The notes under the pieces were generated by a model. The model was not told where the DNA came from and ran no database searches. It saw only the letters and a program-made list of their open reading frames with translations. Made by a program: the position numbers and the translations under genes. Shown piece after piece: positions 1 through 8,574 of a stretch of DNA of 10,546 nt (positions within the stretch are counted from its first letter, which is position 1; every line of letters begins with the position of its first letter). Origin of the DNA: Victivallales bacterium (lineage in GTDB: Bacteria > Verrucomicrobiota > Lentisphaeria > Oligosphaerales > Oligosphaeraceae); the NCBI GenBank assembly GCA_017543165.1, contig JAFYGL010000152.1, forward strand, positions 1 through 10,546. Reading direction: 5' to 3'.

Positions 1-649
1 CGCGGTCGAGTTTGACCTGTCGGCTTTCCATTTCGTAGAATACCACGCATGCCTTTGGATTTCTGTCGCGTGGTTGTCCCACGGAGCCCACGTTTACCAT
101 GACCTTGCGGTCTGTGGGGATGACTTTAGGTTTTTCGTAGTAATCCAATTGCGGTTCATTGGGTGCCATGTCCATGCCCAGCAGCGGGCTATGGCTATGG
201 CCGCAGAATGCCAGCTGGCACTTCTGGTGCATAAAGTTGGTGAGGAATGTGCGTTCATCTATGCAATACGACCAGCGTGCAGGCGCGAATGACGAATGCA
301 GGATGGAGAATTCATCTGCCTCCATCTGCATAGGCAGTTTTGACAGCCATTTCAGGTCGTCCATGGACAGTTGCATCTGTGTCCACTCCACGACCTGCTT
401 TATATCGGGGCGCAGTTTTTCCACGCGGGGGTCCATGAGCAGCGTCACATATTCATCATGGTTGCCCATGACGCACTGGATTTCCCTGTTCTGTATTTCG
501 TGGAGGCATTCCGCGGGACATGGGCCATATCCCACAATATCCCCCAGGCAAAGCGTCACATCCGCGCCCACTTTCTCAATGTGGGCGAACACCGCCTGCA
601 ATGCGTCGATATTGGAATGAATATCGCTGATAAATGCAATACGCGTCAT
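1..649 (-). CDS. Calcineurin-like metallophosphoesterase (3' end beyond window)
   Basis: The gene starts at ATG 649-647 and runs off the low-coordinate edge after 216 residues, so the C-terminus is missing. The complete dimetal site of the calcineurin-like phosphoesterase fold is visible: D9-x-H11 (SDIHSN), G36-D37 (CLGDIVGYGP), G62-N63-H64-D65, H118 (ILHSS) and G150-H151-S-H153. A late NVGSVGQPRDRNP segment (residues 186-198) is typical of the small YfcE/ApaH-like bacterial phosphodiesterases, which are often about 240 residues long, so perhaps 25 residues are lost. The likely role is cytosolic hydrolysis of a phosphodiester or nucleotide, with two metal ions bound; the substrate cannot be read from sequence. 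The start is fixed by AGGAG five bases upstream, which overlaps the stop codon of the preceding giant gene. The gene is therefore probably translated by coupling from the same mRNA. Fold assignment is secure; substrate is unknown. Confidence 0.93.
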   Translation of the reverse strand, partial: MTRIAFISDIHSNIDALQAVFAHIEKVGADVTLCLGDIVGYGPCPAECLHEIQNREIQCVMGNHDEYVTLLMDPRVEKLRPDIKQVVEWTQMQLSMDDLKWLSKLPMQMEADEFSILHSSFAPARWSYCIDERTFLTNFMHQKCQLAFCGHSHSPLLGMDMAPNEPQLDYYEKPKVIPTDRKVMVNVGSVGQPRDRNPKACVVFYEMESRQVKLDR

Positions 650-654
650 TTTGT

Positions 655-668
655 CTCCTATTTCTCCT
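655..668 (-). promoter_or_regulatory. Ribosome binding site overlapping upstream stop codon
   Basis: On the minus strand AGGAG at 659-655 lies five bases before the ATG at 649 and shares bases with the TAG stop (660-658) of the giant gene. A second AGGAG sits at 668-664, inside that gene's last codons. The layout supports translational coupling of the phosphoesterase to the giant gene and fixes its start. Confidence 0.85.
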
Positions 669-3600
669 TAGGTGCAATTGGCAGCCATGCTGGAACTGAC
701 ATGTTGCCCGCCTTGTCCTTTGCCACCAGACGCAGCCATCTTACGCCCTCGTTGCGCCATTCGTCGAGGTCATACCTGTCCTTGTCCGCCAAAGGATAAG
801 ACTTCAGCAGTGCATCCCCATCATACACATCAATGGATGCCACGCCGCTTATGTCGAAAGCGCCGATTCTGGCGTTCAACTTGGCGGTGGGGCCGAATAT
901 GTAGAAATCGTCCAGCAGCAGCGTATCTCTGTGGCGTATGCCGAGGCGCTGGAAGTGCACCGCCTTGATGCGCATCTTATCCACATCCTTTATGCCTTTT
1001 TCAACTAGCATCTGCCTTACATTGAATGCAAAGTTAATCCACTTGCCATTCTCCCATTTAAAGGATTGCTTTGTATTGAGTTCAGTACCATCCTTGCTAG
1101 GCTCGGTAAGTGAAATCATGTATGTCTTGTTGTCTTCGGTGACTATGCCAAGTCGCACCTTCAGTTCCTTTCTGAATGTAGTAGTGGAAAGCCTGAATGC
1201 GATATACGGGTATTTTGCCAGTTCCCATTTTACGACTGCGGCGATTTCCCCCTGGCTGTAATGACTGTAGTGCACAAGATGGACGGAACTTCCAATGCTG
1301 TTGTCAATCCTGACTTCCTGCCCTCCTGCTGTAGGATTGAAGCGCCGTGCATTTGACCTGTGCCCTTCCCAGTTCCAGTCAACGCAGTAGCCTTCCTTGT
1401 CGCTAAAATCCAGAATATACCAGTTTGGACCACGCTTGTCTTCAGCATAGTTGATTTTGATGGGGAAGTTCAGGTCATCGCACACATTCCCCGCGCCGTC
1501 GCTGACATTGCCCACAGAGAATGTCACGGTATCGCCATCCTTCGCCCTGGCCAATTGCCTTCTCATTATCATTGGATAATTGAGAATGGCGACGTCCCTG
1601 TCCTTGTTTCGTTCGTATTCATTGGACCAGTTGTTGAGTTTGAAATCAACCTTGCCCGACTTGAACACAGCCTTGTCCAGATTCCATGGCGCACCGCCTG
1701 ATGTGCCCACGTTGATTTGCAATGCCTTGCCATTGTACAATGGATTCGTGGCATTGACAATGCTGGCGGAAATGCTGGGCTTTGCCCTGTCCAGCAGGAA
1801 GGGCAGGTCAGTGATAGGCGACACATTGCCTGCCTTGTCCGCAGCCCGCAGCAGGATGTGTGCCACCCCGTCCTGGATTGTGGCTGGCAATTCAGGTGTA
1901 ATCTTCTCGCCTGGCTTGCAGCGTTTCCATTCCTTGATTTCCCGCCCATCGTAGAGTGCAGTCGCAAAATAGACTGCGTATTCCACATAGTCCACACCGT
2001 CAAAATCAAAGTAATGAGGCGTGAACGCCAGTTTTTCAGCGGAATTGACAGCAGGCGCGACTGTTATGTCATCCAGTTTCAGATTGCTGTAGAGCCCCGT
2101 CTGGTCTGGCCTTCCATGGCTTGCGATGCGGAAGTTGACTATGTTGTAGCGGGTTTTCTGGAATGGACGATTCGTGAACGCGTCTGGCACAAAGCCCAGC
2201 CAGGAATGCCATTTGCTGTCCTGGTCGAAAGGCTTTGCATAGCGCACGCCGCGACTGTCATTGCTGCTCTGCCATGCCAACTTGATGGGATTTCCTGGAT
2301 ATACGAGGGACACATTGCACATGTCGTCCGCATTGTATCTAAAGAAGAACAGCGGATACTCCGCCACGGAATGCACCAGTGCGTAATCCGTGGCAAGATT
2401 GCCGTTTCCAGGAATATTGCTTATACGCACGTACCTGCCCGCCTCCGCATCGCTGTCCAGCAATGTCATGCGTGGCTTGTTCTGCTTGATTAGTGGCAAT
2501 TGAATATCGTCCCCCTCAAAGCCAAGCCACATCTTGACCATGCCATCCACCTTCATCAATGCAGGCGGGCCGTTCCTGCGCGCATTGCCAGCCACATCCA
2601 GGCTGACATGGTGCACGTTCTCCGCATCCAGCCGCAATTCGCACTCCAGTTTGCCCTTGGCGAATGCCTCCGCCGCCTTGTCGGTGCGGGGAATCCTGGC
2701 CGTGGCGAATACGCCTTCCTTCCCGTTCTTCACTGGCTCAAGCGCCAAATCAATTCCATTGACCAGCAATTTCAGCGCCCCCAGGCGATAATCCGCGTAT
2801 GGCTTGCCGCAATTGAGTTCCAGCGTGTCCAATGCCTCCTGTGACCAGTCCAGCCGAACCTCAGGCTTGCCCGCCTGCACCCAATCCACCTGCGCAGTCA
2901 ATGCGGCGCGCCCCTTGTTCAAATCCACGTATGCCCTGGCATATTCCCTGCCCTCGGCGCACTTGTCCAACTGCGCCGCCAGTTCCTTGGGGTCTGTGCT
3001 CATATTAGGTCTGGCGGCATGCAAATCAGGCCTGGCGTTGCCGCGCACGCCTTCCCCGAGCACGATGTCAGGACGCTTGTAGAATATGGGCCTGAAATCA
3101 CGTATCGCGTATGCATCGCCTGGTGCATTGCCGCCAATGCCCGAGGCCAGGAAGTCAAACTGCTCCAGCCCAAAGCCGCCGACGCGCACCACGCGTTTGT
3201 CATCCTCGGCAGCCGTGTTGCGCACCCAACTGGGCAGCCACACTGTCACCGTGGTCCATCCGTCCTTATCCAGCAAGTTTTCCTTTGCAGTGGGCTTTAC
3301 CTCGCTCTCGCCTGTCTTTTGCCAATATGCGCCAGAGAAGTCATCGCCTGATATCTTGTGGAAATTCCTCAGCAAGAGTGTTTTCTTGTCGTCGTTCTTG
3401 TGTATGGTGTAGAAGAAATTGAATCTGGCTGTCTCTGTGCGTTTCACATCGAACCTGAAGCCAGCCACATCAGCGACTTTCAAATCAGGCAACTTTGCGT
3501 TCAACTTCATTTCGCCAGCGCCCAGCTTGTTGACCAGCACAATGCCATCCGTGTTTGAGGCGAAAGACATCTGGCTGCCCTGTGCAACGCCATCCTTGTA

Positions 3601-6414
3601 TTCCCAATAGCGCATTTCCATGGCATTCAGGGGGAAGCCATTTGCAGTGCCGTCCCAATGCTCTGGTGCAGGCTCCTCCCTCTTTTCAGGAATGTCATTT
3701 GGCAGCAATCTCACATTATGCTGCTTTGCACTTGCCTTCTCGTAGGTAATCTTGATCTGCGCCAACGTCATGCTGTGGTCGAAGGTCCATATTCCAAGGC
3801 ATCCCTCGTTCAGCACATTGTCATCATTGCTGGTCATCACCAGTTCATCGTCAAACCAGAATTCCAGTTTGTTGCCTATCTTGCGCAGTTTGAGGTAGTA
3901 CCATGCGCCATGAATGTCCCTGCCACGTGCAATCAGCGGATTCAGGATGCGGCGGTATGTGCCCTTCCTGCGGCGCGGCACCATGTACGCGTCGGATTTG
4001 TTGATGCGCTGTCCATTTCTGTACAGATATGTCCAGTTTTGGGATTTATTCTGGTCCCATTCCGAGCATGTCACCGTATAGCCCGAGGATGCAGTATTGT
4101 CCTTGGACATGATGGTGCAGTTCATGTTGCCCGCCCTGTCATAGTAGCCATGCCTGGTGCCTGCGTAGAATTCCAGTGTCATGTCGCCCTGGAAACGCTG
4201 CTTCCTCCAGAACGCCCCCATGGTGTCCAGGGACTGCGCTATCATGTGGGACCAGCTGGCTGTGCACTGGAAGCGGTTGATGATCTGCCAGTCGCCGCCG
4301 TTCACCAGCCAGTCATGAGGCGATTCATTGAAGAATTCGTCTATCACATTCATCCTGGTGACGCTGCTCTTCTCCATGTCCTTGCTGGTGTATTTCCTGG
4401 TGAGCAGCCTCGTGCCGTATTCGCGCAATGGCAAGGCAAGCCTGCGCGTGTTCAGCACCTTGCCGCCACAGGACAATTCCAGCCAGTATCCCTCCAGCGA
4501 AACCGCAATGCGCGTATCCGCCTTGGGCGCCTCGATGGCATAGTTCTCGCTGAAATCGTCAGGCCCAGTCATGCGCACTTCCTTGTCTGTCATGACAATC
4601 TTGAGCGCGCCTTCCTTGGCGCCGTCCGCCAAGCCGAAATGTATCTCGCCGCCAACCTTATATGGCAAGGACATGTTGAAGTCCCCGAAGAAGTCGCCCT
4701 TGTGGTACAGTATGTCCCCACCGCCGCCAATCCACTGCCCTTCGGCAGCTGCCCAGTGGCGCATGAACGGGTCATGCTCGAACACCACGTTCTTCTGCTT
4801 CAATTCATGGGTTCTAACACGGCGGCGGGACATCTCCATGCCCGTGAACCGCGCAGAGCCACCAGCAGGCAAATACAAACCAGCCGCGCCAGAGGACACC
4901 TCGCCGCGCTTGAATATAAGCGCATCATCGCAGCAGCAGCGCAATGTGCCCGCCGCATCAATCTCCATCAGCATCCGCACTTCGTCCTTCCAGGGTATGT
5001 CAAAACTGTCCAGCGTGGACTTGCCGCCAGGCGCAAAACGCAGCAACTCCAGATGCGCCCTCTTGTCATTGCGGCTGCGTGTGAATACATAATAAGGATT
5101 GCCCGCACCATGCCATCCAGCCATAATGCCCGCCTTCTCACCACGCACCATCGTGGAGAACACGACTGACTTTTCATGGCTGCGGCCAAGCACCAGCATC
5201 TCTTCCTGGCTTGCGGCGGACAACTGCAACGCATACGGCTCATGGGGCAGGCTGATTTCTGGCGGCGTGGCGGCCTTCTGCCTCATCCCTTCCGTGGCAT
5301 AGACCGTGTTTGCCGCAACGTCATTGGCGCTCTCAAATGCAATGTCTCCATACGCGGACACCGTCACATCGTCAAAGCGTGTTTCATCTGGGGTGCTTGC
5401 GTAAAGGCCAATCCTGCCGCCAGAGGGCAACGGCGCACGGTAGCGGAAAAGCGGTGCCTTGTCCAGCATGGCTATGATTTCGCCATTGCGCAGAGACACG
5501 CCTGGCAGATACCACTGGCAATTGTATAGCGGCAATTCCACACGTGCCAGTATCTTGCGCCCTGCCTTGTCCTGCTTCCAAAGCCTGACCTCGCCGCCAT
5601 TGTCCCTGTACAGCGTCAGCGCGTAGTACTCGCAATCCTTGCCCTGCCCTCTGCAAAGGAAGACAATGCCCGCCTCGCCTGCCTGTGGTTGCATGGAGGC
5701 AGTCAGCGTATAGTTGTCAAACAAGTCGCTTCCCGTGGTAATCAGGGCCTCCTCCCGCTTGCCGCTGCCCTTGAGTGAATAGAAGTTTGGCGACTTGTCC
5801 GCAGACGGCGGTGTTCTTTTCATTGTGTCCTGGTTTGTTTCGGGGCGTATTATGGATTCCAGCAATGCGGTATGTATGTGCCAGTTGCCGAATTCCTTTT
5901 TCCACGGCTGCAATTCGTCCTTTGCGCCTGGTTCGATCATGAAGTCCGTCTGGTAGTCTGGCCTGGCGGTAATCTGGAAATCCAGTTGCTTGCTAAGTTG
6001 CACCTGGGACGCGTTTGGCCACTCCAGTTTGCATCCATCCAGCGCCATGGGCGCCTGCATCTCGCCGCAAAGACGCCCGTTCACATAGTATGCCCACCAT
6101 TCCTCGCGGAACTTAACCAGCATGTCGTATGCGCTGGCCTCTTCAATGCCCGCATAGTTCATTGGCTGCGGCAATGCAATCTGCGTGCCCTGCGCATCAT
6201 TGCAGGTGACCTCCCAGCCGCCTTCGTTGATGCGTATCAACGCCACACGCCCATTGCCGCTGACGCGCAGCACCAGTGGCGGCGTGCCAGGCCGTGCCGC
6301 CAGGCCAAAGACAAGGTTGCCCTCCGCCTTGCGGAACTGCATCAACTCCGTCCAGTCCTCGCAATATGCGACCACCGCAAACAACGCAAAAAGCAATAAT
6401 AAGGTCTTTCTCAT
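658..6414 (-). CDS. Giant exported multi-domain beta-sandwich/Ig-like protein (1918 aa)
   Basis: A signal peptide is evident at residues 1-18 (MRK, a hydrophobic core, then A16-Y17-C18 before E19); Y17 before the cysteine argues against a lipobox. The rest looks all-beta. Residues 20-895 contain LamG/DUF1080-like units, each opening with W-x4-G-x-W: W171-W178, W554-W561, W702-W709, and a weaker F27-L34 copy. Typical unit ends such as GGRIGLYAS followed by FDDVTV are visible near 332-352. Residues 915-1918 alternate jelly-roll or carbohydrate-binding-like units (about 915-1115, 1290-1455, 1664-1843, the last two ending LDDITV and LDDFYIF) with Ig-like units marked by D-x-A-G-N at 1273, 1526, 1639 and 1900. 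I see no catalytic motif, C-terminal anchor or sorting signal. A role as a cell-surface or periplasmic binding/structural protein, perhaps glycan-binding, is inferred. Domain limits are approximate. No Shine-Dalgarno precedes ATG 6414; the signal peptide supports this start. Confidence 0.88.
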   Translation of the reverse strand: MRKTLLLLFALFAVVAYCEDWTELMQFRKAEGNLVFGLAARPGTPPLVLRVSGNGRVALIRINEGGWEVTCNDAQGTQIALPQPMNYAGIEEASAYDMLVKFREEWWAYYVNGRLCGEMQAPMALDGCKLEWPNASQVQLSKQLDFQITARPDYQTDFMIEPGAKDELQPWKKEFGNWHIHTALLESIIRPETNQDTMKRTPPSADKSPNFYSLKGSGKREEALITTGSDLFDNYTLTASMQPQAGEAGIVFLCRGQGKDCEYYALTLYRDNGGEVRLWKQDKAGRKILARVELPLYNCQWYLPGVSLRNGEIIAMLDKAPLFRYRAPLPSGGRIGLYASTPDETRFDDVTVSAYGDIAFESANDVAANTVYATEGMRQKAATPPEISLPHEPYALQLSAASQEEMLVLGRSHEKSVVFSTMVRGEKAGIMAGWHGAGNPYYVFTRSRNDKRAHLELLRFAPGGKSTLDSFDIPWKDEVRMLMEIDAAGTLRCCCDDALIFKRGEVSSGAAGLYLPAGGSARFTGMEMSRRRVRTHELKQKNVVFEHDPFMRHWAAAEGQWIGGGGDILYHKGDFFGDFNMSLPYKVGGEIHFGLADGAKEGALKIVMTDKEVRMTGPDDFSENYAIEAPKADTRIAVSLEGYWLELSCGGKVLNTRRLALPLREYGTRLLTRKYTSKDMEKSSVTRMNVIDEFFNESPHDWLVNGGDWQIINRFQCTASWSHMIAQSLDTMGAFWRKQRFQGDMTLEFYAGTRHGYYDRAGNMNCTIMSKDNTASSGYTVTCSEWDQNKSQNWTYLYRNGQRINKSDAYMVPRRRKGTYRRILNPLIARGRDIHGAWYYLKLRKIGNKLEFWFDDELVMTSNDDNVLNEGCLGIWTFDHSMTLAQIKITYEKASAKQHNVRLLPNDIPEKREEPAPEHWDGTANGFPLNAMEMRYWEYKDGVAQGSQMSFASNTDGIVLVNKLGAGEMKLNAKLPDLKVADVAGFRFDVKRTETARFNFFYTIHKNDDKKTLLLRNFHKISGDDFSGAYWQKTGESEVKPTAKENLLDKDGWTTVTVWLPSWVRNTAAEDDKRVVRVGGFGLEQFDFLASGIGGNAPGDAYAIRDFRPIFYKRPDIVLGEGVRGNARPDLHAARPNMSTDPKELAAQLDKCAEGREYARAYVDLNKGRAALTAQVDWVQAGKPEVRLDWSQEALDTLELNCGKPYADYRLGALKLLVNGIDLALEPVKNGKEGVFATARIPRTDKAAEAFAKGKLECELRLDAENVHHVSLDVAGNARRNGPPALMKVDGMVKMWLGFEGDDIQLPLIKQNKPRMTLLDSDAEAGRYVRISNIPGNGNLATDYALVHSVAEYPLFFFRYNADDMCNVSLVYPGNPIKLAWQSSNDSRGVRYAKPFDQDSKWHSWLGFVPDAFTNRPFQKTRYNIVNFRIASHGRPDQTGLYSNLKLDDITVAPAVNSAEKLAFTPHYFDFDGVDYVEYAVYFATALYDGREIKEWKRCKPGEKITPELPATIQDGVAHILLRAADKAGNVSPITDLPFLLDRAKPSISASIVNATNPLYNGKALQINVGTSGGAPWNLDKAVFKSGKVDFKLNNWSNEYERNKDRDVAILNYPMIMRRQLARAKDGDTVTFSVGNVSDGAGNVCDDLNFPIKINYAEDKRGPNWYILDFSDKEGYCVDWNWEGHRSNARRFNPTAGGQEVRIDNSIGSSVHLVHYSHYSQGEIAAVVKWELAKYPYIAFRLSTTTFRKELKVRLGIVTEDNKTYMISLTEPSKDGTELNTKQSFKWENGKWINFAFNVRQMLVEKGIKDVDKMRIKAVHFQRLGIRHRDTLLLDDFYIFGPTAKLNARIGAFDISGVASIDVYDGDALLKSYPLADKDRYDLDEWRNEGVRWLRLVAKDKAGNMSVPAWLPIAPKEK

Positions 6415-6431
6415 CTTTACTTTTGTTTTTT

Positions 6432-6460
6432 ATTATAGACGCCTCGGCGCCCACATTCAT
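6432..6460 (-). promoter_or_regulatory. Putative promoter of the giant-protein gene
   Basis: On the minus strand a perfect TATAAT lies at 6437-6432. Seventeen bases upstream is ATGAAT (6460-6455), a weak -35 matching TTGACA at three positions and overlapping the stop codon of the VWA gene. Transcription would start near 6425, leaving an A-rich leader of only about 11 bases with no Shine-Dalgarno before the ATG at 6414. The spacer contains the half-palindrome shared with the 9.6 kb repeats. This is inferred from sequence alone; the large gene could also be read through from the VWA gene. Confidence 0.45.
6440..6456 (-). repeat. Half-copy of GC-rich palindromic repeat
   Basis: These 17 bases are identical to 9591-9607: the CCT loop and full right arm CGGCGCCCAC of the palindrome there, with flanking bases. 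The left arm is absent apart from its last two bases. The copy fills almost all of the non-AT part of the 42-base gap between the VWA and giant genes. It can form only a weak stem and has no following T-run on the minus strand, so it is not an intrinsic terminator. Confidence 0.75.
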
Positions 6461-8571
6461 TTCAGCCCGAAACGCCTCCTGAACAGGCACAGCAGCATCG
6501 CCGCCCCCGCAAACACCGCCGCCACCAGCCATGTTGAAGCCAGATGCCTCGTGCTTGTGCTTACAGGTATGCTGGCAGACAAGGGCACCTTGCCCGCCTC
6601 ATATTCGCCGTATGCAAAATAGCGCCCGCCTGTGATTCGCGCCACATCCCTCAACAGCGCTTCGTTGAACGCCGTCCTCTCCATCTCGCGCCCCGCAGGC
6701 GCCGCCACAAAGAAAGCCTCCTTGGACAATGCCCGCCCAGGCAATGCAATACTATACTGCACACGGTACTCGCCTTCAACCTCTGGATACAGCAATGCCG
6801 AATAGCGCCCCTCCTCGTCCGCCGCAGCCTCCAGCACTAGTTCCCGCACCGCGCCATTGGGTCCGCTTACACGGGCGTTCACGCTTGCATTCGCCGCTGG
6901 ATTGAATTCATCATCCAGCACATGCAATTCCAGCGCGAATTCCTCCCCCGCCTCGGCAAGCCGCCCATTCAGTTCACGCACCCTGGGCCTGGCCGCCTCG
7001 GCAAGCCACTGGAACAGCGCGGTCCACCAGGCGTCATGCAATTTGTTTCCAGCAAGTCTCCAGCGCCAGGTGCTCTCCAGCCCAGTCTGCGCCACGCGCC
7101 CTGCCCCGAATGGAAGCCCAGCCACCAGCGGCAATCTAATGCCATATTGGAAATCCACCAACGCCATCGGCCTGGCCGATTTCTTCAAGCCCTGCAATAT
7201 CCCGAATGCCTCCCCTTGCTTCAAAAACACGCCCGATGAAAATGCATTCAAGTTATTAACGTTTTTTGCAAGCAAGGCATCCTGGATGATGCGCAACTTT
7301 GCAGGCATCGTGGATTGCGCAAACTGCACTCCCTGCGAAGGCAGCATGGAAGACAGTGTTTCAGGCACCTTGTCCAACAGCCCACGCACCAGAAGGCCGC
7401 CGCCCTTGTTCTCCACGAAGGCCCGTATTGCAAGCAAGCCTTTTTCTTCCAGAAGCGGCACTGCCCTGGCATCAAGGCATACTATATCAAAATCATCGTA
7501 AAATGCAGTATCCTGCGGGAATGAATTTTCTGGCGGGCGTATATTTTCAGGGAAGCCCGTCGCAATGAAGCGCTTGTCTCCGACTGCGGTAATCACGGAG
7601 GCTGTAAACTGCGGATTCACAGCGGTGAACTGGTTCAGGAAGCGCTGCTCCCAATCCAGCCCCCCAAGCAGGAACAGTATCCTGAACTGTGGCGGCGGCA
7701 GTGCCTCCACCGCCGCAAAGGCGGCATTGTTGTCTTGTCTGGCCTCTTTTGCACTGGAGAAAACTATGACTTTGTAGGAGTGGAAGCCTTCCGTGCGAGG
7801 CTTGACCGTAAAATCCAGCGCCGCCGTCCCACTCTGGAACTGCAGTGTCCTCTGTTCAAGGACATTGCCCGCCTCGGACAATGTAACTGTCAGTTCCCCT
7901 GCCCTGCTGCCATTCACCAGCGCGGTAAGATTGCAATCCGCATCCCGCTGCGTTTTAAGCGAAGCTTCCTTCCAGGTCACAGCATAGTCCAGTTCATCTC
8001 CCGCGCCGCCTATTCCCACGCAACTTATCGGGATGCCTTTCCGTGCGTATTCTTTCGCGACTGCAAGCACATCCGCACCGCCATTTGACACTCCGTCGCT
8101 CAAGAGCACAAGGGCGCCAATGGGCAGGGAACGCTCCTCGCCTTCCAGTATCTCCTCCAAATGCCTGCCGATGGGACTTGCACCAGGCAGAAGCCGCTCG
8201 CCACCGAAATCAGGCACCAGCCTCATCTCGCCTGCAAAGGCAAGCTTCTCCACACGCTGCGAAAAGTCTCCGCACTGAACTGCTGCCAGGCATTCGCGGC
8301 GGCTCCGCCCGCCAGGCATGTCCCGTACGCTCATGCTGCGGGACATGTCCCCCAGCAGCACTATGCGGCAGGCCCCTTCACGCACCTGGCTTTCGCGAAA
8401 CACTGGCTGCAAAAGCACCACAAGCAAGCCTGCCAGGCACAATGCCTCAAGGCACAGCAGCAACGCAATCTGCCTTCTGTTCAGACGGGACCGCCTATAG
8501 CCCCAAAACAAGAGGGCCAGCGCCACCAGTGCCCATGGCAAAAGCAGCCATATTGAAAATACGGGGCGCAT
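6457..8571 (-). CDS. Membrane-anchored VWA protein with GATase1-like segment
   Basis: This 704-residue protein has two N-terminal membrane helices (about 7-24 and 35-56), as in BatA-like proteins, and one C-terminal helix (about 680-696) followed by RRRFGLK, so most of it should face the periplasm. The VWA domain spans about 68-190 and keeps a metal-ion (MIDAS) site: D75-M-S77-R-S79, S132 where threonine is usual, and D159 in LLSDGVSNGG. An Ig/CARDB-like stretch (about 200-290) follows, then a GATase1-like Rossmann segment (about 296-400, RILFLLGG to GGGLLVRGL) with no obvious catalytic cysteine. The W502-R-W504-R and FQWLAEAARPR region (about 500-530) and another beta domain (535-625) are as expected for such PVC-type VWA proteins. 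The likely role is metal-dependent protein binding in the envelope; the partner is unknown. It starts three bases after the transporter stop without a clear Shine-Dalgarno, so coupled translation is likely. No MoxR ATPase or DUF58 gene, the usual neighbours, is present. Confidence 0.87.
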   Translation of the reverse strand: MRPVFSIWLLLPWALVALALLFWGYRRSRLNRRQIALLLCLEALCLAGLLVVLLQPVFRESQVREGACRIVLLGDMSRSMSVRDMPGGRSRRECLAAVQCGDFSQRVEKLAFAGEMRLVPDFGGERLLPGASPIGRHLEEILEGEERSLPIGALVLLSDGVSNGGADVLAVAKEYARKGIPISCVGIGGAGDELDYAVTWKEASLKTQRDADCNLTALVNGSRAGELTVTLSEAGNVLEQRTLQFQSGTAALDFTVKPRTEGFHSYKVIVFSSAKEARQDNNAAFAAVEALPPPQFRILFLLGGLDWEQRFLNQFTAVNPQFTASVITAVGDKRFIATGFPENIRPPENSFPQDTAFYDDFDIVCLDARAVPLLEEKGLLAIRAFVENKGGGLLVRGLLDKVPETLSSMLPSQGVQFAQSTMPAKLRIIQDALLAKNVNNLNAFSSGVFLKQGEAFGILQGLKKSARPMALVDFQYGIRLPLVAGLPFGAGRVAQTGLESTWRWRLAGNKLHDAWWTALFQWLAEAARPRVRELNGRLAEAGEEFALELHVLDDEFNPAANASVNARVSGPNGAVRELVLEAAADEEGRYSALLYPEVEGEYRVQYSIALPGRALSKEAFFVAAPAGREMERTAFNEALLRDVARITGGRYFAYGEYEAGKVPLSASIPVSTSTRHLASTWLVAAVFAGAAMLLCLFRRRFGLK

Positions 8572-8574
8572 AGA

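Noticed and set aside
371..799. Plus-strand open frame across the phosphoesterase/giant gene junction
   Set aside because: It covers the conserved metal-binding motifs of the minus-strand phosphoesterase in antisense and has no recognisable features of its own.
3658..5169. Open frame of 503 codons on the plus strand opposite the giant gene
   Set aside because: The product is low-complexity, rich in His, Arg, Ala and Val, with no recognisable domain. It lies fully opposite a gene with signal peptide and repeated motifs, and reflects the codon bias of that gene in its antisense frame.
6358..6414. Lipoprotein signal at C18 of the giant protein
   Set aside because: The residues before the cysteine are V-A-Y; tyrosine at -1 does not fit a lipobox. 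Cleavage by signal peptidase I after A-Y-C fits better.
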